DNA from: Raskinella chloraquaticus (SeqCode)
GTDB taxonomy: Bacteria > Pseudomonadota > Alphaproteobacteria > Rhizobiales > UBA4765
Assembly (NCBI GenBank): GCA_002365175.1
Contig: DEZK01000029.1
Span: 1 to 64,000, forward strand
Length of the DNA: 64,000 nt
Direction: 5' to 3'
Shown here: positions 34,087 to 43,200 of the stretch, piece by piece
How the letters are laid out: every line of letters starts with the position of its first letter
Position numbering within the stretch: the first letter of the stretch is position 1
Notes under the pieces: model-generated
The model's input: the letters and a program-made list of their open reading frames with translations, nothing else
Database searches by the model: none
Told to the model about the DNA's origin: nothing
Program-made: the position numbers and the translations under genes

Positions 34087-36339
34087 CTAGCGCTTCGACC
34101 ACAACCGGCGATAGATGGCGGCTGGCAGATCGGTAAAATCATCGCTCCATGGCTTCACGTCAGCCACCGGCGCAAGTGACCACCATTTCGCGCGCTGTAT
34201 CAGGTCATCAAGATCGGCAGGGGCGCGGGCAAGCGCGATCACATCGGCTGCTGACCGATACGTGTTCTTAAAATCATCGTTGGTGGATAAGCGCCTTGCG
34301 CCCGTCAAGCCCAGTACCTCGGCATTTGCGGCAACCACCGAGGCCAGTTCGAGATTACGATTGCTCACATGCATCAGGAGCAGCCCGCGCGGCGCCAGCT
34401 TGCGTGCATAAAGGCTCATCGCCTCAACCGTCAAAAGATGAGTGGGAATTGAATCGGAGGAAAAAGCGTCAAGTACAATCAGATCCTGCGACCCATCGCC
34501 AAGCGAGGTCAGCGTCAACCGTGCATCGCCGATCGAGATCTTGCGGCGATCGTCGGGGGACATGAACCCGAACTGCCGCTGATCAAGCGCGATTTCGACG
34601 ACAGCGGGATCGATCTCGAAATAGCGCCAATCGTTCTGGTCGCGCCCGTACCACGCCAGCGCACCTGCGCCCAGCCCCACGATGCTGGCGGAAAACTGCG
34701 CCTTGCGACGCCGCACGCTGTCAATGGCATCGGCAAACGGACTTTCGGGATGATAATACGTCGTCGGCGGCGCGTCTTTGACTATCGCTCCAGCGCTGTC
34801 CGTCATCTGCCGCGCGCCATGCAGTGTCGTTCCGTGGAAAAGAAGGCGAAAGCGACCATCAGTGCTCGCAACCATCCGATGGACACCAAAAAACGAACGC
34901 ACGCTCTCGGCCTTGCCATTTAACGGGCTGAGCCAGGCTTCACCCGCCAGCAGCGCTATCGCCACTGTCAGGGCAGCCAACATGTGCCGGTACAGCAGAA
35001 CAAAACTCATGACCGCCATCACCAGACCCAACACCAGAACCGGCTCCCGCTGCGGGCCGGTGACGTCAGGAAAAGCATAGAGGCAGGAAACGATCGCGCC
35101 ACCGATGACGATACCAAGCGCGAGCGCTTTGCCCGTCTTCGCCCAAGTCGGTGGTGCCAGAATGAGTGGAGTTGCGAGGCAAAGCAGCAGAGTGATCGGG
35201 AATTCGGCAATCGACGAAAACAACAGAGGCGCCAGTAATGCCGTGAAACTGCCACCCAGCACGCCACCAAGTGACATTGACAGATAAAACAGCGTCAGCC
35301 TTTCCTTTTCGGGCCGCAGAGCAACGAGCGCGGCATGCGCGCTCATTGCCGCGATGAAGAGAGCCGCCAGATCGAGCAGGACGCTCACTGCGATATCCGG
35401 CGTCAGCGCGAAGCTGCGCGCCACGATCACCATGCCGATGATGGCAAGTTGCAACCGGTGCAGAACCTCGGACGATACCAGCGGCGTTTTGCGGAACGTA
35501 AGTACAAACGTCAGCAGGAAGAGCGCCAGTGGCACCACCCACAGGAAAGGCGCGGCAGCAATGTCGGATGAAATATGCGCAGTCACCGCCACGAGCAGTG
35601 CTGAGGGAATAAAGGCGAGCGCGATCCATTGGCACACACGCCGGAACGCCAGCGGCGCAGCGCTTGTCACACGCGCGATAATCGCCTTGGATTGCGCCTG
35701 ACCAGCGGTAATCCCCGCCGCCGCGATCAGGACCGCAAGCGCTGCAAAACCAAGCGACCACAGGCTGCTTTGCGCCACCAGCCCGAAATTTGGCTCAACG
35801 ATCAGCGGATAGCTCAGAAGGCCGACAAACGACCCGATATTGGAGGCGGCGTAAAGATGATAGGGATCTTCACCCGCCGCGTGCTGGCTGCGCGCAAACC
35901 ACGCCTGAAGCAAGGGCCCATTGCCGGCAACGGCAAGGAAGGGTACGGCTACCGCCATCAAGAAGATTGTCACGAACCACATCACCGACCCCTCGCCCGC
36001 CGGAAGCGCAGCGTTGCCTGGCAGGGCAATCGGCAGGAAGGCGGCAGCGGCGGCCATCAACGCGACATGGATCACCGTGGCGCGACGGATCGAGGCACAC
36101 GACGACAGCGCGTGCGCATAGGCGTAGCCGGCAAGCAGGACGGCCTGAAACATCACCATCGCTACCGACCACACGGAGGGTGACCCGCCAAGAACGGGCA
36201 GCACCATGCGGGTGAACAACGGCTGGATGGAAAACAGCAAGGCGGCGGAAAGAAAAAGAGCCGCAACCGTCAGCGGCAACAAGGCAAACCGCACTGCAAA
36301 ATTTGGCGATGACGCCGGTGAAAGGGTGGAAATAGCCAT
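34087..36339 (-). CDS. Fused MFS-like membrane/spermidine synthase-like protein
   Basis: A 750-aa protein. The N-terminal ~480 residues hold about 12 or more hydrophobic helices; the C-terminal ~240 have a methyltransferase-type Rossmann fold of the spermidine synthase family (GLGAGALAWYG cofactor loop, YFEIDPAVVEIA, DARLTLTSLGDGSQDLIVLDAFSSDSIP). Such fusions are widespread in bacteria and mostly uncharacterised; polyamine synthesis is not established for them. No speD or odc is nearby. Convergent with cinA and 66 bp from the coq10-like gene on the same strand. Confidence 0.85.
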   Translation of the reverse strand: MAISTLSPASSPNFAVRFALLPLTVAALFLSAALLFSIQPLFTRMVLPVLGGSPSVWSVAMVMFQAVLLAGYAYAHALSSCASIRRATVIHVALMAAAAAFLPIALPGNAALPAGEGSVMWFVTIFLMAVAVPFLAVAGNGPLLQAWFARSQHAAGEDPYHLYAASNIGSFVGLLSYPLIVEPNFGLVAQSSLWSLGFAALAVLIAAAGITAGQAQSKAIIARVTSAAPLAFRRVCQWIALAFIPSALLVAVTAHISSDIAAAPFLWVVPLALFLLTFVLTFRKTPLVSSEVLHRLQLAIIGMVIVARSFALTPDIAVSVLLDLAALFIAAMSAHAALVALRPEKERLTLFYLSMSLGGVLGGSFTALLAPLLFSSIAEFPITLLLCLATPLILAPPTWAKTGKALALGIVIGGAIVSCLYAFPDVTGPQREPVLVLGLVMAVMSFVLLYRHMLAALTVAIALLAGEAWLSPLNGKAESVRSFFGVHRMVASTDGRFRLLFHGTTLHGARQMTDSAGAIVKDAPPTTYYHPESPFADAIDSVRRRKAQFSASIVGLGAGALAWYGRDQNDWRYFEIDPAVVEIALDQRQFGFMSPDDRRKISIGDARLTLTSLGDGSQDLIVLDAFSSDSIPTHLLTVEAMSLYARKLAPRGLLLMHVSNRNLELASVVAANAEVLGLTGARRLSTNDDFKNTYRSAADVIALARAPADLDDLIQRAKWWSLAPVADVKPWSDDFTDLPAAIYRRLWSKR

Positions 36340-36405
36340 GGAGGACGCCCGCTGAGGTAAATCGATGGCATCACCTCACCACAAAGCTCTCAACAAAAGC
36401 TTGCG

Positions 36406-36873
36406 TCAGCCAGCAATTTTACGCGCACCGTAGACGGTGTCTGCGCGCTTTTCGAAGGCCTCGGCGAAGCGCCCGAACACCCTGTCGAAGACGCTGCCCA
36501 TGACCATGGCAAGCGTGCGCGAGCGCAACTCATACGACAGTTTGAAATCGACGAGACATCCCTGTGGCCCATCGGCGCCGAACGACCAACAATTTTCGAG
36601 GCTCTGCAAAGGCCCGTCGACATAGGTGACGATGATCGTCAGTTGCGAGCGATCGAGAGCAACGCGGCTGGTAAACGTCTCGCGGAAGAGTTTGTAACCA
36701 ATCGTCATTGCCGCGGTCACCAACTCACTGCCATCTTCCCTCTTGCGGCGCGAGCGGATGACGAGCTTCTCGCACAAGGGTACGAAGTGCGGATAACTTT
36801 CGATGTCCGCCACCAGATCAAACATCTGCTCTGGCGTGTAGTTGACGCGCCTCTGGCTGGTGATTTCCGGCAT
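36406..36873 (-). CDS. Coq10/RatA-like START domain protein
   Basis: A 155-aa SRPBCC/START lipid-binding protein ([54 protein letters not shown]). The family includes Coq10, a ubiquinone-binding chaperone, and E. coli RatA, annotated as a toxin. In alphaproteobacteria the Coq10 role is the more likely one. The ATG shares a base with the lipA stop (TGATG), so it is translationally coupled to lipA. Confidence 0.88.
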   Translation of the reverse strand: MPEITSQRRVNYTPEQMFDLVADIESYPHFVPLCEKLVIRSRRKREDGSELVTAAMTIGYKLFRETFTSRVALDRSQLTIIVTYVDGPLQSLENCWSFGADGPQGCLVDFKLSYELRSRTLAMVMGSVFDRVFGRFAEAFEKRADTVYGARKIAG

Positions 36874-37835
36874 CAGACTTTGGCAGCACGCGCCTGCCGT
36901 GCCACCTTCAGACGGGCGAAATCCTCGCCCGCATGGTGCGAGGAGCGCGTCAGCGGCGACGATGACACCATGAGGAAGCCCTTGGTGTAGGCAATCGTCT
37001 CGAAGGCTGCAAACTCGTCCGGCGTGACAAAGCTGATCACCGGATGATGCTTGCGGCTGGGCTGAAGGTATTGGCCGATAGTGATGAAGTCGACATCGGC
37101 CGAGCGCAGATCATCCATCAATTGCAGAACCTCGTTCCGCTCTTCCCCAAGGCCGACCATGATGCCCGATTTGGTGAAGATCGACGGGTCAAGATCCTTC
37201 ACCCGTTGCAGCAGGCGCAGCGAGTGAAAATAACGCGCGCCAGGGCGCACCGTCAGATAGTTCGAGGCAACCGTTTCCAGATTGTGGTTGAAGACGTCTG
37301 GCTTTGCCGCGACGACCGTTTCCAGCGCCCCCTCTTTGCGCAGGAAGTCAGGGGTGAGAATTTCAATCGTTGTCGTTGGCGAGGCGGCCCTGATGGCACG
37401 GATGGTCTGCGCGAAATGCTCGGCCCCGCCATCATCAAGATCGTCGCGGTCAACCGAGGTGATCACCACATGGCTCAGCCCGAGCTTGGCGACCGCCTCG
37501 CCCACATGCGCCGGCTCATGGGCATCCAGCGCCCCCGGCAGGCCGGTCTTGACGTTGCAGAAGGCGCAGGCCCGCGTGCAGGTATCGCCCATGATCATGA
37601 AGGTGGCGTGCTTCTTTTCCCAGCACTCCCCGATATTCGGGCAGCCTGCCTCCTCGCACACGGTAACGAGCTTGTTCTCCTTCACGATCGCCCGCGTCTC
37701 GGCATATTTGGGCGAGCCCGGCGCCTTCACCCTGATCCAGTCGGGCTTGCGCAGCACCGGACTGTCCGCCTTATGCGCTTTTTCAGGATGGCGCGGGCGC
37801 GGATCGGCATGCAACGTATCAATCAGATTTGCCAT
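36873..37835 (-). CDS. lipA: Lipoyl synthase
   Basis: A 320-aa radical SAM enzyme that inserts sulfur into octanoyl-proteins. Both clusters are intact: the auxiliary [13 protein letters not shown] (C-x4-C-x5-C) and the radical [13 protein letters not shown] (C-x3-C-x2-C). It matures the lipoyl domains of the PDH complex encoded nearby. I start at ATG 37835 (MANLIDTL); the 17 upstream in-frame residues are not family-like. Confidence 0.96.
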   Translation of the reverse strand: MANLIDTLHADPRPRHPEKAHKADSPVLRKPDWIRVKAPGSPKYAETRAIVKENKLVTVCEEAGCPNIGECWEKKHATFMIMGDTCTRACAFCNVKTGLPGALDAHEPAHVGEAVAKLGLSHVVITSVDRDDLDDGGAEHFAQTIRAIRAASPTTTIEILTPDFLRKEGALETVVAAKPDVFNHNLETVASNYLTVRPGARYFHSLRLLQRVKDLDPSIFTKSGIMVGLGEERNEVLQLMDDLRSADVDFITIGQYLQPSRKHHPVISFVTPDEFAAFETIAYTKGFLMVSSSPLTRSSHHAGEDFARLKVARQARAAKV

Positions 37836-38043
37836 GGACCTACCGTCAGAACACTCACCCGTAAAACGGGTGCGGAAACAGCGCACGCAACGACAAAGGC
37901 GTCGGGAGCGACCGCCGATCCTGTCAGATCGCTGTCCGCTCCAGCGGCACGAACAGCACCCTATATCATTTACCCCCGCGAGCGAAGTAGCCCGCTGGCC
38001 CCTGAGACACCATGTCAGCCGACGGGCAGCAGATGAGGCCGTA

Positions 38044-39108
38044 TCAATTGGCGTTCATCTGCAACGCCGTGACCGTACCGAAACGGCTGACATGATCGTC
38101 AATATGTGACGTGATCTGGCGGCAGACACACTGATCTTTGCCTGATGACTTGGCCGCATACATCAGCGCGTCAGCGACAGCGATGGCGCGGTATTCATCT
38201 TTCGGGGGCTGGGCGAACAGGGCCCCGCCCAGCGATGCCGTCGCAGAAAAACCGTTGATCAGCATATCATCCTTGATCGAAAGCCGTATCCGCTCGCAGA
38301 TTTTGGCCAAGGCAGACAGCGTCGCAACATTGACAAGGCAGGCGAATTCATCGCCGCCCAGCCTTGCGACGCTGTCTTCACCGCGCACCGCTTTCGCAAT
38401 CGCCTTCGCAGCAACCACCAGCAACCGGTCGCCAGCCGCATGGCCCTCCTGATCATTAACGCGCTTCATGCCATCAAGATCGATATAGACGATCCCGAAC
38501 GGGTGCCCATCGCGCTTCTGTCGCTCGATCGATTTCGACATCTGCGATAGATAGGCCGTGCGATTGGGCAGTCCTGTCAATTGGTCCGACAATGCCAGCG
38601 TCCCGACGGCGCGCATCGTCTGGCGCAGATCAAGGGCGGTTACGATCGATTGCGCCAGCACACGCAAGGCATCCAGCTGGTAAGTGTCAATCGTCCGCGG
38701 TTTGGTATCAACCACGCACAACGTTCCAAGGGGAAAGCCCTGTTTGGTAATCAGCGGAATGCCTGCGTAAAATCGAATTCCAGGGGGGCCGACGACCAGA
38801 TCATTATCGGAAAACCGGCAGTCCTGAGTGGCATCTGTCACGATCAGCGGTTGCGATGCATCAAGGATAGCGTGAGCACAGAATGACAAATCGCGATGCG
38901 TTTCGCTGACTTCCAGCCCAACCTTTGACTTGAACCATTGACGATCTGAATCAATCAAGGAAATAAGGGCCATCGGGCAATCGCACAAGCGTGCCGCCAA
39001 CCGTGTAATGTCGTCGAAATTCTGTTCGCAAACGCTATCAAGGATCTCATAATTGTGCAGCGCCTTCAGGCGCATCGCTTCATTCAAGGGAATAGGCGCC
39101 CGGCTCAT
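38044..39108 (-). CDS. GAF-GGDEF diguanylate cyclase
   Basis: A 354-aa predicted c-di-GMP synthase. An N-terminal GAF domain (about 20-165; [35 protein letters not shown]) is followed by a GGDEF domain with an intact GGDEF active site and, five residues upstream, an RGED (RxxD) inhibitory I-site, so activity with product inhibition is expected. ATG 39108 has a GGGA tract about 8 nt upstream; ATG 39141 has none. Not obviously linked in function to lipA or lpdA beside it. Confidence 0.9.
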   Translation of the reverse strand: MSRAPIPLNEAMRLKALHNYEILDSVCEQNFDDITRLAARLCDCPMALISLIDSDRQWFKSKVGLEVSETHRDLSFCAHAILDASQPLIVTDATQDCRFSDNDLVVGPPGIRFYAGIPLITKQGFPLGTLCVVDTKPRTIDTYQLDALRVLAQSIVTALDLRQTMRAVGTLALSDQLTGLPNRTAYLSQMSKSIERQKRDGHPFGIVYIDLDGMKRVNDQEGHAAGDRLLVVAAKAIAKAVRGEDSVARLGGDEFACLVNVATLSALAKICERIRLSIKDDMLINGFSATASLGGALFAQPPKDEYRAIAVADALMYAAKSSGKDQCVCRQITSHIDDHVSRFGTVTALQMNAN

Positions 39109-39230
39109 CTTGGTTTTCCCGCTTATGTTTTGCGGTAACATATATATGATTCGACACTTAATTAAAAATTAGCCGCGATTTCGTCGTTCGATTACATGCA
39201 TCTTTATACTCTGCCGGGCTTCGATTATTG

Positions 39231-39274
39231 GTGTTGATGATGTGTTGATGATGTGTTGGTGATGCGTTGCTGAA
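39231..39274. repeat. 11-bp tandem repeat, four units (two exact, two degenerate)
   Basis: GTGTTGATGAT occurs twice in perfect tandem (39231-39252), then GTGTTGGTGAT and GCGTTGCTGAA. It lies in the 214-bp gap between the GGDEF gene and the 140-aa hypothetical gene. The 11-bp period is close to one helical turn, so it could display repeated protein contacts on one DNA face; slippage-type expansion is the simpler explanation. Confidence 0.6.
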
Positions 39275-39322
39275 ACGATCAGCGTCGCAAATCCGCGGTA
39301 TCTGCAAACCTGAGGAAATCAA

Positions 39323-39745
39323 TTAACCTCGCGCGCGGCCGTTGACGAAATGCAGTATTCTTTTAGGCCGCATCTTCGGGACGACAGGGATGGACACGCT
39401 CGCCTCCGTCGATCCGGCGGGTGGTTGATCAAGCCTGATGACGATCCCGCCCTTGATCTGCTCTACCGATAACGGTCGCGGTGCGTTCTGCGCGTCGAAT
39501 GCCAGTCGCGGTTGCGTGTTGGAGGCCGAGATGTGGACCTGCCAAACGGTCCCGATCGTGCCGCCGCATTGCGCCTCCTGGATACGCCAGAACATCCCGT
39601 CGCTGAAATAGCCATCGGCCAGCGTCACGCGCGGACAGGCATCCTGCACCGCCCACCAGCGCACCAAAAGCGGCGCCACGCTCAAACCCAGCGCCACCAG
39701 CCCGAAAGCCAGCAGAACGGCGCGACTTCTGGTCAGTTGTGGCAT
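39323..39745 (-). CDS. Hypothetical protein with N-terminal membrane anchor
   Basis: A 140-aa protein I do not recognise. One N-terminal hydrophobic helix (about residues 8-30, AVLLAFGLVALGLSVAPLLV) acts as anchor or uncleaved signal. The rest looks soluble and beta-rich, with two Cys (in DACPRV and EAQCGGT) that could form a periplasmic disulfide. It starts 55 bp after the lpdA stop on the same strand and may be co-transcribed. Confidence 0.6.
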   Translation of the reverse strand: MPQLTRSRAVLLAFGLVALGLSVAPLLVRWWAVQDACPRVTLADGYFSDGMFWRIQEAQCGGTIGTVWQVHISASNTQPRLAFDAQNAPRPLSVEQIKGGIVIRLDQPPAGSTEASVSIPVVPKMRPKRILHFVNGRARG

Positions 39746-39800
39746 TGCTGGGACCGCCTCGCCAAAAGCGACCAGACCGCGCCGCTCAATCGGCGCACGC

Positions 39801-41240
39801 TCAAGCGTTCAGCACCCTGCCATAGGCATCAAGCACGCTCTCCTTCATCATTTCCGACAGTGTCGGATGCGGGAAGATGGTGTGCATGAGGTCTTCTTCC
39901 GTGGTCTCGAGGTTCATCGCCACCACAAAGCCCTGGATCAATTCGGTCACTTCCGCGCCCACCATATGCGCACCCAGCAATTCACCGGTTTTCTTGTCGA
40001 AGATCGTCTTGATCAAACCATTATCCTCGCCAAGGGCGATCGCCTTGCCATTGGCGGCAAACGAGAAGCGCCCGACGCGTATCTCGCGGCCCGCTTCCTT
40101 GGCCCTGGCTTCGGTGAGACCGACAGAAGCCACTTGCGGGTGGCAATAGGTGCAGCCGGGGATCTTGTTTTTGTCCATCGCATGGACCGGCAATCCCTTG
40201 ATGTGCTCGATGCAGATCACCCCTTCATGTTCAGCCTTGTGGGCCAGCATGGGTGGTCCCGCAACGTCGCCGATGGCATAAACACCCGGCACATTGGTGC
40301 GCCCGTAGCCGTCAATGACGACGCAGCCGCGCTCGCTCTTCACGCCCAGCGCTTCCAGCCCGAGATTCTCAATGTTGCCAACGACACCCACCGCCGAGAT
40401 CATACGCTCCGCCGTGATGGTCTGCTTGTTACCCTTGTCGTCTTCGACATGCGCCGTGACGCTGTCCTTGCCTTTCTCGACCTTCGTGACTTTGGTCGAG
40501 GTGAGGATTTTCATGCCCTGTTTCTCGAACGCCTTGCGGGCAATCGCCGACACCTCCGCGTCTTCAACCGGCATCACCTGGCCCAGCACTTCCACCACCG
40601 TCACCTCCGCCCCCATGGTGCGGTAGAAGGACGCAAACTCGATGCCGATCGCCCCGGAACCCATAACGATCAGCGATTTTGGTATCGCCGGCGGCACCAT
40701 TGCCTCGAAATAGGTCCAGATGAGCTTGCCGTCTGGCTCCAGCCCGGGCAGCACGCGCGGACGGGCACCCGTGGCAACAATGATGTGCCTGGCCGTATAC
40801 GTACCGGCTCCCTGCGTGCCCTTGGGTATCGGATTTTGCGGCAGCATGGGTGCCTTCTTGCTATCCGCAACGATGATCTCGCCGGGCTTGGTGAGCTTTG
40901 CTTCACCCCAGATGACGTCGACCTTGTTCTTCTTCATCAGATACCCGATGCCGCCGTTAAGCCGCGCCGAGACACCGCGCGAGCGCTTCACGACATCGGC
41001 TGCCTCGAACCCGATCTTGCCCTCGATCTTGAGGCCGTAATCCTTGGCATGCTGCATGTAATGATAGATTTCAGCCGAGCGCAGCAGCGCTTTGGTCGGA
41101 ATGCACCCCCAGTTGAGGCAGATACCGCCCAGATGCTCCCGCTCGACAATCGCCGTCTTGAAGCCAAGCTGGGCTGAGCGAATGGCTGTCACATAGCCGC
41201 CCGGTCCCGAACCGATAATGATGACGTCATAAGCGGACAT
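39801..41240 (-). CDS. lpdA: Dihydrolipoyl dehydrogenase (E3)
   Basis: A 479-aa flavoprotein that reoxidises the lipoyl groups of PDH. It has the FAD motif GSGPGGYVTAIRSAQLG, the redox-active disulfide in GGICLNWGCIPTKALL, the NAD-binding GSGAIGIEFASFY, and the C-terminal catalytic HPTLSE. It belongs to the pdhABC cluster on the same strand, after the small membrane protein gene. Confidence 0.96.
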   Translation of the reverse strand: MSAYDVIIIGSGPGGYVTAIRSAQLGFKTAIVEREHLGGICLNWGCIPTKALLRSAEIYHYMQHAKDYGLKIEGKIGFEAADVVKRSRGVSARLNGGIGYLMKKNKVDVIWGEAKLTKPGEIIVADSKKAPMLPQNPIPKGTQGAGTYTARHIIVATGARPRVLPGLEPDGKLIWTYFEAMVPPAIPKSLIVMGSGAIGIEFASFYRTMGAEVTVVEVLGQVMPVEDAEVSAIARKAFEKQGMKILTSTKVTKVEKGKDSVTAHVEDDKGNKQTITAERMISAVGVVGNIENLGLEALGVKSERGCVVIDGYGRTNVPGVYAIGDVAGPPMLAHKAEHEGVICIEHIKGLPVHAMDKNKIPGCTYCHPQVASVGLTEARAKEAGREIRVGRFSFAANGKAIALGEDNGLIKTIFDKKTGELLGAHMVGAEVTELIQGFVVAMNLETTEEDLMHTIFPHPTLSEMMKESVLDAYGRVLNA

Positions 41241-41264
41241 GGGGGCGACCTCTCGTCTGGCGGA

Positions 41265-41843
41265 TCACAACAGGCGACGTTGCGCTGATTTCGCGCAATC
41301 GTCGTTCAGGGTGGTGAATGTTTCGTCGATCGACGCAAACAGGCTTGCAAATTCATCCGGTGACAACGTTTCGGCTTCCTTGGCAACCCGCAGCATATCC
41401 CAGGACAGCTTGGCATAAAGCCCGCGGACATCATCTTCACGAAAATTGGCAAGGAAGGTGCTGAGTGCGCCGAAATGGTAGGCAAGCGTGCGCAAATCAG
41501 TCGGGCGCGACGCATCGGCGAGCCTGGCGTTGGCATCTTCTGCCTTCAGCCGAAACTGAAAAAAGACATCGATGATGTCGCGGCAGGTGCGCAGATTTTC
41601 TGCCCGCAGCACGTTGCGCTGGACCGAGTCGATGCTGCGGGAATAATTCCATGACTGATAGGCTGAAGACAGCACCGAGCACAGCGCGACGACGAGTGAA
41701 ATATTGGTCGCCGTAAAGATTTTCCGCAATCGCCGCGCCAGCAGGAAGCGCGGGCGATCACCAGCACCCTTGCGCCCGGCTTCCGGCGCTTCGCCAGACC
41801 CCGAGAAGCGTTGTCCGGCACCTGGAATGGGATCCTCCGACAT
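41265..41843 (-). CDS. Uncharacterised single-pass membrane protein within the PDH cluster
   Basis: A 192-aa protein without a family I can name. About 45 polar, basic residues are followed by one hydrophobic helix (ISLVVALCSVLSSAYQ), then a helical acidic domain (DIIDVFFQFRLKAEDANARL, ETLSPDEFASLFASIDETF). ATG 41843 has GAGG 5 nt upstream and lies 16 nt after the pdhC stop, so it is very likely translated from the pdh mRNA. lpdA follows 24 nt later. Function unknown. Confidence 0.65.
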   Translation of the reverse strand: MSEDPIPGAGQRFSGSGEAPEAGRKGAGDRPRFLLARRLRKIFTATNISLVVALCSVLSSAYQSWNYSRSIDSVQRNVLRAENLRTCRDIIDVFFQFRLKAEDANARLADASRPTDLRTLAYHFGALSTFLANFREDDVRGLYAKLSWDMLRVAKEAETLSPDEFASLFASIDETFTTLNDDCAKSAQRRLL

Positions 41844-41859
41844 CAGGCCTCGACGGTCG

Positions 41860-43188
41860 TCAGACAAGCATGCTCATCGGCCGTTCGATGAACCCTTTGA
41901 AAGCCTGCAACAGCTCGGCTCCGAGCGCTCCATCAACGGCGCGATGATCGCATGACAATGTGACCGACATGACGGACGCTGCGGTCAACTGGCCATTGCG
42001 CACCACGGCGCGCTTTTCGCCAACTCCCACGGCCAGAATCGTCGCGTGCGGCGGATTGATGACAGCCGTGAACTGCTTGATGCCGAACATGCCGAGATTG
42101 GAGATCGCCGTCGTTCCGCCCTGATATTCGGTTGGCAGGAGTTTGCGGATTTTGGCACGTGCGGCAAAATCCTTCATGTCAAGGGAGATCGCCGACAGGG
42201 ATTTGCGCCCGGCATCGCGCACGATGGGCGTGATCAGCCCGTTGGGGATCGCCACCGCCACACCGACATCGGCCCGTTTATGTTTCAGCATCGCCCCTTC
42301 GGTGAAGCTGACATTGGCATCTGGAATGGCATGTAGCGCCATCGCCATCGCCTTGATGACGAAATCATTCACCGACAGCTTGAAAAGCGGCTTGCCATCC
42401 CTGAGCGGCGCGCCGGCATTGGCCTCTTCACGCAGACTAAGAAGCAGATCGAGATCGCAATCAGCGGTCAGATAGAAGTGCGGAACATTCTGCATCGATT
42501 CAGTGAGGCGCCGTGCAATCGTGCGTCGCATATTGTCGTGCGGAATTTCGTCGTAGCTGCCTGGCTCGAAGAATTTCTTGATCTGCTCATCCGGCGGCAG
42601 GCTGGACACCGCCTTTGCCGGCGCGGGCGCGACGGCGGCGCTTGCCGGTCGTGCTGTGCCGGACGCCATGGCGGCGCGCACATCGCGCTCCACGATACGC
42701 CCGTGCGGGCCGCTCCCTGCAAGCCCCACCAGGCTCAACCCGGCATCTTTGGCAATGCGTCTGGCAAGCGGCGAAGCAAACACCCGGGCGCCGGTTGCTG
42801 CCATTGCCGCGCCGGTTGCAACCGGGGCCGAAGGCGCAGCCGCGACCGCGATTGGTGCGGCAGACGCCGCAGGCGCACTCACGGCTGCAGGCATTGCAGC
42901 AACGGGCTTCTCGGCCGATGGAGCGGCGACGGCGGTCACATCTTCCCCCTCGCCCGCAAGCACCGCGATCAACTGATTGACCGGAACGTCGGCTGTACCT
43001 TCCGGCACCACAATGCGCGCCAGCACGCCTTCATCGACCGCCTCGACTTCCATCGTCGCCTTGTCGGTCTCGATCTCGGCGATCACATCGCCGGATTTGA
43101 TCTTGTCGCCTACTTTTTTCAGCCATTTGGCAAGATTGCCCTTTTCCATCGTCGGAGAAAGGGCGGGCATCAGGATGTTGGTTGGCAT
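41860..43188 (-). CDS. pdhC: Pyruvate dehydrogenase complex E2 (dihydrolipoamide acetyltransferase)
   Basis: A 442-aa E2 core subunit. The lipoyl domain carries lipoyl-Lys43 in [11 protein letters not shown]; an Ala/Pro-rich linker leads to the peripheral-subunit-binding domain (FASPLARRIAKDAGLSLVGL) and then the catalytic acyltransferase domain ending in DHRAVDGALGAELL with the active-site His and Asp. It forms the complex core and is 12 nt downstream of pdhB. Confidence 0.95.
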   Translation of the reverse strand: MPTNILMPALSPTMEKGNLAKWLKKVGDKIKSGDVIAEIETDKATMEVEAVDEGVLARIVVPEGTADVPVNQLIAVLAGEGEDVTAVAAPSAEKPVAAMPAAVSAPAASAAPIAVAAAPSAPVATGAAMAATGARVFASPLARRIAKDAGLSLVGLAGSGPHGRIVERDVRAAMASGTARPASAAVAPAPAKAVSSLPPDEQIKKFFEPGSYDEIPHDNMRRTIARRLTESMQNVPHFYLTADCDLDLLLSLREEANAGAPLRDGKPLFKLSVNDFVIKAMAMALHAIPDANVSFTEGAMLKHKRADVGVAVAIPNGLITPIVRDAGRKSLSAISLDMKDFAARAKIRKLLPTEYQGGTTAISNLGMFGIKQFTAVINPPHATILAVGVGEKRAVVRNGQLTAASVMSVTLSCDHRAVDGALGAELLQAFKGFIERPMSMLV

Positions 43189-43200
43189 GACCCGCTCCCC

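Noticed and set aside
36406..36873. RatA toxin of a toxin-antitoxin pair
   Set aside because: No antitoxin partner is present. The gene is coupled to lipA, and the START-domain family in alphaproteobacteria is better read as Coq10-like.
37836..38043. Small gene or RNA between lipA and the GGDEF gene
   Set aside because: I found no family-like ORF, no tRNA fold and no clear terminator in these 208 bp; it most likely holds the lipA promoter.
39231..39274. Possible CRISPR-like array
   Set aside because: Units are 11 bp and directly tandem with no spacers, and there are no cas genes.
39867..41177. A 436-codon open frame antisense to lpdA
   Set aside because: Fully inside lpdA, low-complexity composition, no motif.
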